NCBI GenBank assembly: GCA_027579435.1
Contig: JANBPK010000727.1
Coordinates: forward strand, 62,001-126,000
From: Candolleomyces eurysporus
Lineage: Eukaryota; Basidiomycota; Agaricomycetes; Agaricales; Psathyrellaceae
Direction of reading: 5' to 3'
Length of the DNA stretch: 64,000 nucleotides
The notes below the pieces were generated by a model, which was given only the letters and a program-made list of their open reading frames with translations, was not told where the DNA came from and searched no databases. A program made the position numbers and the translations under genes. Positions 21,219 through 30,902 of the stretch are shown one piece after another. Positions within the stretch are counted from its first letter, which is position 1. Every line of letters begins with the position of its first letter.

Positions 21219-21606
21219 GACGATGGGAAGAAACAAATGAAAAGTGGGGTTGCGATTGCGACCTCGGGATTCTTATCGATTATTAGGGGGGAATAGAGAT
21301 CATCACCTGACGCTCACTCACACTTGTCTTTCGGCATGTCCATCCACCTCCGTTTCGGTTTCGTACGGAACTCACGTGTAGCGTTAAGCGGAACGGCTTC
21401 CATTTGTCACCCCAGAACCTTAGGCGCCAAAGACTCCGTACTTGTTCACCCACGTTCGATTAGGAAGAGAGGGAGGGGCCTAGCCTCAACCTGGACGTCG
21501 GCTTCGCTTCATTGTTCATCGGTCGCCTTGCGGAGGCTTGGAGGCTGCGGTTAGCGCTGAGTAGCTTATCAGTCAGTCAGGGGTACAAATACCGAAACTA
21601 GCATGT
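21219..21606. other. Intergenic, amine oxidase upstream region
   Basis: Promoter side of the amine oxidase gene. No coding signal recognised. Confidence 0.45.
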
Positions 21607-21755
21607 AATTAGCGTTCTTTGGATGTCTATGGATGAGATAACAAAATTAAACAATAGATAATGGCGAAGATGGGTACTTGATACAATATCCGTCCGTCCT
21701 GGGAGATCCTTGTCCTTTCCGAATGTTCCGAAAATCGTCAGCTTATCGTGTTCAC
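21607..21755. repeat. Dispersed repeat R1, uninterrupted (empty-site) copy
   Basis: About 149 bases that recur at 37412-37514 plus 37914-37962 with roughly 85-90 percent identity. Here the stretch GGGAGATCC-TTGTCC is continuous; in the other copy a 399-base element sits at that point. The right end of R1 coincides with the stop codon of the neighbouring RBR gene (21752-21754). Confidence 0.85.
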
Positions 21756-23668
21756 TGCACCTTGCATTTGTCTCCTTTCGAGTGTCTGGTGCAATTTCTA
21801 TAGTGTTCCTCCACCTGCGAAGTTACGTTAGAGGTGTTTGACCCATCTGCAATTTTCTGCCCGCANTTTAAAGCAGAAATGCCTAAAACGTCGTTCGGTA
21901 AGGGTGACTCTTGTGTGACGACGTAGAATATAACGTACAGCTGACAGCCAACCCCTCTACACTGAATGTAGTTGTCGTTCGCGATTCGACGCCCTTGGTA
22001 GCCGCATCCTATCGTAACATCAGTATCTTCTTAGCTCCAGTGGGAAACGATAGAAGCATTGAAAACGCACCAGGGCATGATCGGGCACCGGCTTTCTTAT
22101 CGGGTGAGCATTTATGTTTATGAGCATTTCCACTGCGAGGCATCTCCTTAGAGCAGGATTTACACCATCTGTGTCCACAAAGGCTTAGGGGACAGGTGAT
22201 GATTGATTCCTCGATGTACTGTTCCCGATCAACAAGCATCGTCTCTTTACACCTGCAGAAGATTCGATAAGTTGAACAAGTCATCATGGAGCAACGCGAA
22301 GTGTGCTTACTTTGGACAGTATATACTACTCGAACTCGCGGAAACCCGATATTCTTCATAAATATCATGGCTGGCCTTTGGAAGACTTATTTGATTGATG
22401 ATGCCGTCCGAGATCACTATCGAGGGGTTATAGTGAGTACCAGTCGAATGAAAAGAAACTGTTACAACTTACTCCCCCAAGTCTTTCCGGGCTCGGAGTC
22501 TTCCAACACCAAAGAACACATGGGGCACATGATAGGGAAATGACAGGCGGAAAGTTCGCTTTCGATATGAGTGACCAGACAAGTATGGCAAACAACATGG
22601 AGACATTCAGGAATCTGCGAGATCTCTGTCACAGACACTCGCTNGGGGGCAATAGCCGCAATCTACAAGGGCTTCCTCCGCAGATGTTGGGCGTGGTGGA
22701 TAGCTCCGAGTCGGAGGTGGTTGAGGTGCTGAGCGTTGAGGCGATGGTGGTAGGGGTGCTGAGCGTTGGGGCGATGGGGGTGGGGGTGCTGAACGTTGAG
22801 GCAATGGTGGCAAAGGTATTGACCGTGTGGGCGGTGGTGGAGGAGGCAGCGGTCTGTCGTCGTCTAGGTCAATAAGACTGTTCGACTGTGCCTCGGCTGC
22901 TGCCTGCAATCGGAAGGCGTGGAAAGGATTATTGAAGAAATCTTTCGAAGAGGTGGGGGTTGGAGGAGTGGGTTCTGGAGGCCTTGGTGGGGGCGAAGGT
23001 GAGGCCGAAGCCGAGGCAGCATTGTCCTCTGTCGAGAAACTTCTGAAGAACTTGGCTGCCTCGTCCAAATTCAGTTGCTGGAAGGAATCTTGGCTTTTGG
23101 CCGACGCTGGAGGCTCTGGTGAGGACCGCGGAGACTCCTTCGGACCAACATCGGCACCGGCGTAAGGGTTTGTGCTTTCCTCTCGAATTGGGCTTCGCTC
23201 CGCCTGGGCCCGCAGAATGTGGGGTATGTTCTGGCACTGCAGTCCAAGCTGCCATCCAATATCCTTATCTGCGTACCGTTTCGAGAGGTCCTCTAGCTCT
23301 TTCGTCGCAGATAAAGGTGATGCGGGAGATTCTGGTGCCTTCTGATTAGGTGGTCCTTTGGGAGGTATTGAAGTGTACGACGGAGGAGGTGTTGCCACGA
23401 CATGAGAATCAAAAGGATTCCATGATTTTGCGGCGCCGTCCTGGGGTTCTTCCTCGAGGATAGTTTCCTTCCTGGACCGGCCTCCATACGACTCTGCCTG
23501 TAGTGCTAATTGCCACCCAAACTCGCTGGTAGGCCTGGGACCTTGCGAGGCCTCGGTGGTTGGTCTTCTTCGCACGCCGCTAAATGTATCGCTCTGCTGC
23601 TTCCTGACGCTCTTCCCGGTCATTGAGGGGGGAATGCCGCGCTTTGCTTTTCCCAAGGTGTCGGTCAT
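21752..23668 (-). CDS. RING-IBR-RING protein with proline-rich N-terminus, catalytic Cys absent
   Basis: Starts at 23668 (MTDTLGKAKRGIPPSMTGKS). About the first 330 residues are low-complexity: two GWQL(A/G)LQ motifs, and Pro-rich repeats of the form PQRSAP(P/L)PPS near 22730-22800. RING1 follows (DCGYCP..., then CLHVVCHTCL and MCPMC), with IBR (YCPKCKETMLVDREQYIEE...CGHRWCKSC). RING2 reads CPGCGYQGRRIANDNYIQC then FCFKCGQ. In RING2 the position of the RBR catalytic cysteine is Asp, with spacing otherwise identical to the neighbour gene. Two ambiguous bases (22644 and 21866) break the frame at homopolymers and are probably sequencing faults; reading past them restores the zinc motifs. The stop at 21752 lies in repeat R1. 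Likely role: ubiquitin pathway, but thioester transfer is doubtful. Confidence 0.78.
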
Positions 23669-24059
23669 GGTGAATATCGTTAAGGAAGGCGTACCAGGAG
23701 TGAGTGTTCAGTGATCAGGTCGGGTCCCAGTTCTGTGACATGATGGAAGGATTGAATTGGGCGCTTACTATTAACGTGAGCAATTGTCAAAGTCGAGTGC
23801 GGCCCGTGGCAAGCTGTGCAGCAAACACTGCAGTCTCGACAGCACGTCAGTATCACAAGCAAGTGAGGAGCTTCTAGAGAGCAGGCCCAGACATGCTGTA
23901 GAGAAAGCCCCTATAACAGCTTTCAGGCGAGTCGGGTCGAGAGAGGGACATTTAATGGGAATTTCACACATGACGCATGACTAATAATACAGCAGGCATT
24001 TGCGACTAGTAATACATGATGAAATGAAAGTATATGTGGGAAGTTAGCTTCCCAACGCC
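23669..24059. other. Intergenic between the two RBR genes
   Basis: 391 bases containing the promoter of the upstream-facing RBR gene and the 3' flank of the second. No coding or repeat structure recognised. Confidence 0.45.
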
Positions 24060-25166
24060 CTACATCAAAGGACAGCCGAAAGGAAAGACCATTCTACACC
24101 ATCTGTTGTGGAAAGTTGCTGCGTCGTATGCATCACCTCCTTGACCAGGCTTCCAAATGTTGCCTCCGCATCGGTAACAGAAGTGCCTGTTGAACAGTTA
24201 GAAAGGTCCAAAAACAAATAGCCGAGTGTGCGTACGTATTGCAGCCAGGAACCCTGCACTAGAATGCCGATAAAAGGATAGTGAGTTACTGAATTGAAGG
24301 AGGTTGGGCAGAGACTCAACTCACCGTCATATGCGAGCAGCCTTGGTCTCTCTGGATAGGAGTTCTGCAGCCTACACATAGCAATTGAGCCACCCACATT
24401 CGACTTTTAAAGCGACAAGGACCAAAACGAACCTGGGCAATACCTCCATCGCTTCCGTCGCATCAGCCGTCTAAACTTCGCGTCTTGCTTGCACTTGTGC
24501 GTCCGCGTACAGCTCGAGACGGTGGAGTTACACGCCCTACACCATTGAGCGCCGCACGTAGTTATCGGGCACGTCACCAGAACGTTGTCCAGATCTTCCC
24601 GAGCAATCATCATGTCATGCTTGCAGCTGTTCCATGACGGTATCGTTAGCGAAATTGGACAGCGACCTCGAAGGGAATCATCCAGGGGCGACTTACTCTG
24701 GACACTGCAATGACATCGCATACAGCGACAGCTGCAATATTTCGAACTTCTCATAGTCTTCCGACCGAAACTCGTCCCTGAGATGATTCAACGTCCTCTG
24801 ATCGATCTCTAGAAATACGAGGACCTCATCAGCATCAAAGCAATGGCTGTATGAACGGACGAACCAGAGAGACGTACCTGTTTTCCTCGTGACCTGGAAG
24901 TCCACAGCACAGAGCGGACAGTAGATTGGGTAAATCAAGTCGCTCATTTTAGCGCGCACATGCCCAATTAGACAGTCGCGGCAAAACGTGTGGTTGCAGT
25001 CGGGCAAACAGGCCATTTGCAACGTAGAATACGACTCGTAGCAGATGCTGCAGATCCCCTCTTCGGCATATGGCATCCCGTCGAAGCCATTCACTTCAAG
25101 GTGAGTGAATAGGTCGCCGTATGGGCCTCCACCAGGCATGGTCTTCACTGCTGAAGGCGCCGCCAT
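24060..25166 (-). CDS. RBR-type E3 ubiquitin ligase (RING-IBR-RING2)
   Basis: Starts at 25166 (MAAPSAVKTMPGGGPYGDLF). RING1 has CSICYESYSTLQMACLPDC, NHTFCRDC and YCPLC. The IBR is CKHDMMIAREDLDNVLVTCP...CGAQWCRAC. RING2 must be pieced together over short exons: YCPG / CRTPIQRDQGCSHMT / CRVPGCNT / HFCYRCGGNIWKPGQGG, ending FPFGCPLM with the stop at 24060-24062. The Cys of GCSHM matches the thioester-forming Cys of RBR ligases such as parkin and HOIP. The product is about 290 residues, little more than the RBR module. The adjacent gene on the same strand is a longer paralogue. Confidence 0.85.
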
Positions 25167-25952
25167 ATCTCCGATTTTGTCGGTGTGTGCTGAATGAACG
25201 CCGCAGGATTGGTGCTGTTGTGGGCGCGAATAAGAGTTGTTCGGGGCGCCGAGCGAGTTAGGTAGAAACGAGAGTGCACTGGAGAGGAGAGCTCACGAGA
25301 GTCGTAATGAACGGAAACTGCGTGTTGTCTTCATATAGGGTGACGGCACCACCCACTTATTCCAAGTGCGGATATGGCAAGAGGGACCCTTGGGCTGTAT
25401 AAGCAATTTAATTGCCACAGTTTCAGCGAAAGATGTGTTCTACGCACCGCATTTTCCAAGGAAGATCCATAACGGGAGAGAATCCGAGCGAAGAACAGGC
25501 ACACGCCAATTGCACAGTAGGAAAAGGGACAAACCGTGGGCAACAAGTACTGCCACTGTACTCGGTTTGAGCTGTGGCTCCTGTCTGTCAGTGCTCCAAT
25601 TCTCACACTGCGCCGCTTCGCAGTCGAAGACATGTACCTGGATGCGCAACGTATCCAACGGAAATCGTGAAATGACTCGGGGCAATGCCCATAGTGACTA
25701 CGAGTGACGGGACAAGGATCATCGAAGCTGCCAATCTCATCCCGCAAGTTCCGATGTCGAGTGTTAAACCTGACATTACTAGCACTCGAACCTCTATGAA
25801 AGTCACTTGTCATGTTTCCTCAAACCGGTGACAAAAATATGGCATGGGAACTATACACAGCGAAAAGAAATAGTATACATCAGCAGATTAAAATCAAAAA
25901 AAATATAGGAAAGGATACGGCAGAACGAAATGTGAAAATCAACAAAAGTAAA
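25167..25952. other. Intergenic between RBR ligase and sirtuin
   Basis: 786 bases. A minus-strand frame of 160 codons (25331-25813) exists, but its translation shows no domain, no plausible N-terminus and no paralogue here. I treat the stretch as promoter of the RBR gene plus 3' UTR of the sirtuin. Confidence 0.45.
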
Positions 25953-27722
25953 TCATGATGTTGCGGCAATCAGGGACCTCGAGGTTTTCCGCCTGCCAAC
26001 ATTCTTGGATGTGAGCGTCTTCGTTCGAAGTATCGTGACCTTGGTAGAAGTGGCAGCAGTCTTCCCAGCCTTTCGCCTTCTCGCAGCCGGTTTCGCTGCT
26101 TCTTCAATCTCCTTAATCACCTCAGCCTGAACATCTTGCATGGAGAGATCGAGGAGGCTGATGTCCATCTTGGACGACTCAGCATAGTCTGCTGGCTGTT
26201 CGGGATGATTGGTGGTTTCGCTGAACAAGAGTTTCCTCTCGCTGGCTGGCATGATTCCCTTGAAAACAGCAACGGATTGACGTTTTGAAGGACTAGAGTT
26301 ACGGTCATCGTAATGGGAGGATTTCTGTCGACGCTTGCCGGGTGATGGCGGATGGTTAATCGATTTCTGAACTTCATGCGCATGTAAGTCGGATGACGAT
26401 TCCGGCGCAACATTTTCATCCTTATTTCCCAAGACTGAAATTGAAATGTTCAGCAAGAAGTCGGTATCAGACAGTAAACATGTCATACCTCGTTTTTTGG
26501 CCTTTGTAGCAACGGCAGTTGAAGATTTCGCGGTCTTGAAGGCTCCCGCCACGCTACGGCCATCCTCCGCATCTACCAGCGTCTGTTGGATTTCCCAATC
26601 GGATGGCCGGATTCTTTTCCAATCATCCAGAACTTTATGTACCCATGTGTCCGTATCACCGGATACGTGATAATCGATAATATCGGCCCATTCTGAACTG
26701 GGAGGCGTCTTATTGACAAAAACGACTTTGCATGGCCGTTTTGAAGAAGAGCTCGAAGTTGCTGCTGAAGAAGTGGAATGGATGGTCTTCGCGAAATCCT
26801 TGACAAGTTGTTTGAGACCGTGGACCTTCATAGAAGTGCCCATAATAATGAGCATGTCCGGTTTCTTGTTAACATCGGCCATCTGGATGGCACCGATGTC
26901 CTCGCCCAGAGGATGCGGCTCGTCGTATAACACGATCGCTGGTCGAAGGGAACCAACGCGGATGGCTCTCGCTGAACGCGCGACACGCGCCTCGGCTGAA
27001 ACGACATTAGATCAAATGCCACTGAAAGAGGAGATAATGGTACGTACAGCGTGACAAACACTCCGGACAGTCAGGCGCAGTTCCCTCGAGGAAAGCATTT
27101 AAGTGTTCTTGGGCACACGGAAACTCTGCTGAGCATACAATGCAGCGGACGCGATGGATATCGCCATGCAGCTGCACGTTGCGAACTTCCTTCACGCGGA
27201 GCTTGGCCGCATTCTTCCCCTTGCCACTAGACTTTGCTGCTTCACCAGAGGACCCCATGAGGCCGACGCGTTCCTCGAGTCCGTCGATGTTCTGGGTATA
27301 AGAACGCAATAGCTTGTTCTTTGAGTCTAGTGTCTTGATAAAATGATGTGTCTGAGATGGGGCGGCTTCGTCGATTTTCTTCTTGAGCTCTGCAATAAAA
27401 CTGTAAAAAACCGATGTCGAGGTGGTATCCCGGAAGAGCGAAGCGTCGAAGAGGTCTCGACCCTTCATAACCACATCAGGGTATCGCTCCTTCACCATGT
27501 TGTAGAGGCCATCGGATGACCTGAAGTCCTATAGCACAGTCAGCCCGCTGCTAAGCGCTCCCGCAGAAATGCCACATACCGGAATGCCACATGAACATGA
27601 TATACCAGCCCTGTCACCACCACAATCTTCTTTTTCTTCACCACCGCTGCTGAGAGATCATATAGCGCACGCCGGGTGTGCACATCTTTTGAGGCGGCGG
27701 CGAGGTCGAGGGTGATGGTCAT
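25953..27722 (-). CDS. Sirtuin, Hst3/Hst4-like NAD-dependent deacetylase
   Basis: Class I sirtuin; the yeast Hst3/Hst4 relatives deacetylate histone H3 K56 in chromatin. It starts at 27722 (MTITLDLAAASKDVHTRRAL). Motifs in order are KKKKIVVVTG + AGISCSCGIP + DFRSSDGLYN (NAD site), YTQNIDGLEER, VQLHGD with the catalytic His, zinc Cys pairs CIVC and CPEC, LIIMGTSMKVHG, and VFVNKTPPSSEWADIIDYHV. A long Ser/Lys-rich C-terminus follows, which is usual for Hst3/4 types. Between VVVTG and AGIS the frame shifts by one base at a G-run (27609-27611), where one more G restores a perfect motif, so a sequencing or assembly error is likely. It is divergent from the methyltransferase gene, with 211 bases between starts. 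Confidence 0.86.
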
Positions 27723-27933
27723 CGTCGCTGTCGTGGCCGCGGGTAAGCTTGAAGCGGCAGGAGTGAGGTCTCAGTGACGACAAAGTTAAAACTTCCTTAA
27801 ACGGACAACTTCAACATCGCGCCTACGACGCGATGATCACGTGAATGCGCGTCGCTTTTCTCACACTCATGATTGCGTTGATTAGGTGCCAAAAATAGCC
27901 CAACGCTTTTCCTCTCCACCAAGTCGAAACGAG

Positions 27934-29000
27934 ATGAGCCTGAAGACCCTCCCTGAAAAGAATGAGGAATACGGAACGAAAGAATATTGGTGCGTCTTTG
28001 AATAATCCTATTGAATGATGCCACTCTAACGACTGTTGGGAAATAGGAATCAAAGATATCAGTATGGAGCTCCTCTGCATCGCAGTGCGAATTCCCGTTC
28101 ATGGAATTCAGATCAGAGTCAGAGAGCGACTTTGACTGGTTCAAGACATATGCAGACCTGGCGCCTATAATGAACGACCTAATCCCAGACAAAGCCTCTC
28201 GGATACTCATGCTCGGATGTGGAAACTCGAAGCTCTCAGAAGATGTACGCCTAAACCCCAGCATTCAAACCTCCCTCCTCTCATCCACCGACTTATCGAG
28301 CAGATGTGGGAAGACGGGTACCACAATATAGTGAATACCGATGTGCGTATTCCATCTCCTTAACTTCACCCTATATCTGATAATATTATGTTCTGCAGTA
28401 CTCCGAGATCCTCATCGAGCAGATGCGTTCGAGGCATTCTGAAGCGCGACCCTCGATGGAATGTCGGTTTTATCGGGTGCTTCTTACATCAATCTAGACA
28501 GTGTCCTGACGAGGGTCTAAAGGGCACGAAATGGATGTGAGAGACCTAAAGTTCGACGACGCTTCCTTTGATGTAGCAATCGACAAAGGTAAGTATTGAG
28601 CATCCTTTTGCATAGAGGTACAGCTGAGAGCCGACTTCCAAGGTACAATGGATGCCATGATGACTGCGAAAGCGGATGTTTGGGTGAGGATACAACAATC
28701 ACACTGTTGGGAAAGCACATTGTCTGATCAGTTTCTCCAGGATCCACCCCAGCAAGTCATCGACGATTGCAACAAAGAGGTGGACGAGACTCTCAGGTAC
28801 CCTCAATTTCCGTCTCTCAAAGTCGAGTACTAATCCAGCACTGGCATAGAGTCCTGCGAAAGGGAGGGAAATTCATCTACCTCACCTTTGGCCAGCCCCA
28901 CTTCCGGAAGCGCTACCTGCAAAAAGAAGGCACAAGCCTCGAAATCAGAACGCTGGGAGAAGCTTTTCACTACTTCTTGTACATCGTCACCAAAGAGTGA
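27934..29000 (+). CDS. Class I SAM methyltransferase (eEF1A-lysine methyltransferase-like)
   Basis: Starts at 27934 (MSLKTLPEKNEEYGTKEYW). Two short introns join this to NQRYQ and SESESDFDWFKTYADLAP. The pattern EYW.QRY...FDWFK.Y..L is the signature of the METTL13/EEF1AKMT4 branch. The SAM motif ILMLGCGNSKLSED follows, then YHNIVNTDYS, MDVRDLKFDDASFDVAIDKG, and late strands LRKGGKFIYLTFGQPHFRKRYL. The stop is at 28998-29000. At about 215 residues it is the size of single-domain members. The substrate is not shown by sequence; eEF1A methylation is inferred from the family. Confidence 0.8.
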
Positions 29001-29062
29001 TGAATAGACGTCTCGAAAAAAACGACCTAATACAAGGACGAATTGGCTCTTCTACTACAAAT

Positions 29063-30776
29063 CTAAAACAAGAATTTAACATTCTTGTAGAAATCAAGCA
29101 TGGGGTTCTCTCCATTCCGAAGAGTCGTTTTGCCCAGATCGGCGTAGGTTTCGAGGAATTCCGCGTGCGTAAAGACGTTGGATTTACGCTCTCCAACAGG
29201 CAGCCCACTTGACGATGCAACGCCATCTAGCGGTGTCCGCCGGTCCGCTGGGTAGGTGGACGAGAAGAAATTCGAACCTAAGCTCAGTGAGCTGGTTGAC
29301 GACATGAGTGGTGTTGAGCGAGACGGAATTCCCCTATCCGAAGAATTCTTCACGGAGTGAGGCTGAGATAGCAGGTATTCATACATATCTCGCAGCCTCT
29401 CGAAGTCCGTTGGGAAGAAGATGTCGAAGTATCCTTGCTTGACCAGAAGGGTACTGCACGGGATCGTAGTATTGCGGAATCGTGTCTGGACAACAGGAGC
29501 GTTGTGTCCGGGAATTGTTTCGGGGAGGGAGGAGAAGTCGGAGAGGAGAAGGCGGTGTCTTGGGAAGTTTGTGCGAAGGGTGCGCAAAAGACTCAAAAGT
29601 CGGGTGGGAACGTATTCTTCGCGTGAAAGGTTAGGTGCGAATGGCAGGTTTGCGTAGGCTTGTCGAAGGAACGAGGAAGAGCGGAGCGGCCTGCTGATAG
29701 GAGGTTCATGTCCCAGTCTTGAACGGATACCAAGCAAAGAAGAAATCAAAGGGTCGGAAACGGGCGTGTAGACGATGTCGAAATCCCCATCCTGGGAGAT
29801 GGTCACGACGCCTTGGTATGGTTGCATGGTGCGAAGATCGTAGCGGACAATGTCGTGCGCAAAGTTGTCCTGAACATCGGGTGAGAACAACACAGAGGGA
29901 ACATAGCGGTGGTACGTACGATTACTTCCATTGCGACAAAGTAACATGGTGCAGGCTCTCTTGTCTTCCAGTGAAAGATGCTCCTGTGGTAGACTTTGGC
30001 ACATGGATGGGCACTGGAAAGCCGTTTCTTTTGCTGCCGGACCAGGCTACTACTAATTTCGATGATGTTGTAGCGCGTCCTCTCGTACACCATTGGATAA
30101 TATTCTTGGAGGTAGTTTAGAATATCCATGGCGAGTGTTCCGTTCCCAGCACCGATTTCATAAATGATGAAATCCTCGTAAGGGAAGTACTTGAGGAGGT
30201 ACTCCGACACCAGGCACTGGGCTATGGCTTGAGCATAGTAAGGCTGTTCGTATTTTGAGAATTTGAGAGGTTCGGACATCAACGGAGGCCCACCTTGAAC
30301 AACTCCGTTGGCGTATGCCAAAGCTGACGTCCCGGTCCTTCATAGCTATCCGACCCATAGTCTGCGTACTTTTGCGCAACGACCTCCTGGAATTCCACAG
30401 AGTTACGAAGCTTAGAGAAATCGAGCGGGGTCGCGTCGGTATTGAAGATAGTCGCTTGTTTTGGGAAATATCCGTAATTGTGGTTGTATAGCGAGTCTTC
30501 GATGAAGTCCCGGACCAGCATTTTTACCCCGACGGGTGGGGTCTTCGCAGATTCCAGCTCATTTGCTGTAACGGTGGGAAGACTTGCGAGGTCCTCGACA
30601 GCAGTCGGGACCAGGGCACTCTTGTTGTAGTTCCATCTGTCGCTTGGCTCTTCCTTGCCTTGGTCCCTCCGGTATTTGGGTGGTTTCGGCGGGGCAGTCG
30701 AGTACTGAGATGCTTGCGAGAAGCTACGAAATGCAATGGAACGACATCGAGACGCTGCAAGCCTCGAAACGAGCAT
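29063..30776 (-). CDS. Mitochondrial NDUFAF7/MidA-like arginine methyltransferase
   Basis: DUF185 family; animal NDUFAF7 dimethylates NDUFS2 during complex I assembly. The start at 30776 opens with a basic, Ser/Arg-rich presequence (MLVSRLAASRCRSIAFRSFS) suited to mitochondrial import. Motifs are LVRDFIEDSLYNHNYGYFPK (family N-terminus), FSKYEQPYYAQAIAQCL, the SAM loop YEIGAGNGTLAMDIL, IIEISSSLVRQQKKRL, and the downstream DNFAHDIVRYD. The C-terminal half is long and Ser-rich, ending KNVKFLF. The gene is divergent from MMS19 with only 126 bases between the start codons. Confidence 0.82.
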
Positions 30777-30902
30777 GTGCGACGGCCGACGGGCTGGGGA
30801 GAGACAAAACGGACAGCGGGCACATTGTGGGAACTATTCCAATTGGGCCCATTGATCGGCATCATCGCCTATCTTCCTCCTTCTCCGTCACCTTGTATCA
30901 AC

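Noticed and set aside
25331..25813. 160-codon minus frame between the RBR and sirtuin genes
   Set aside because: No domain, no intron logic, ordinary intergenic composition; length is within chance for this GC.
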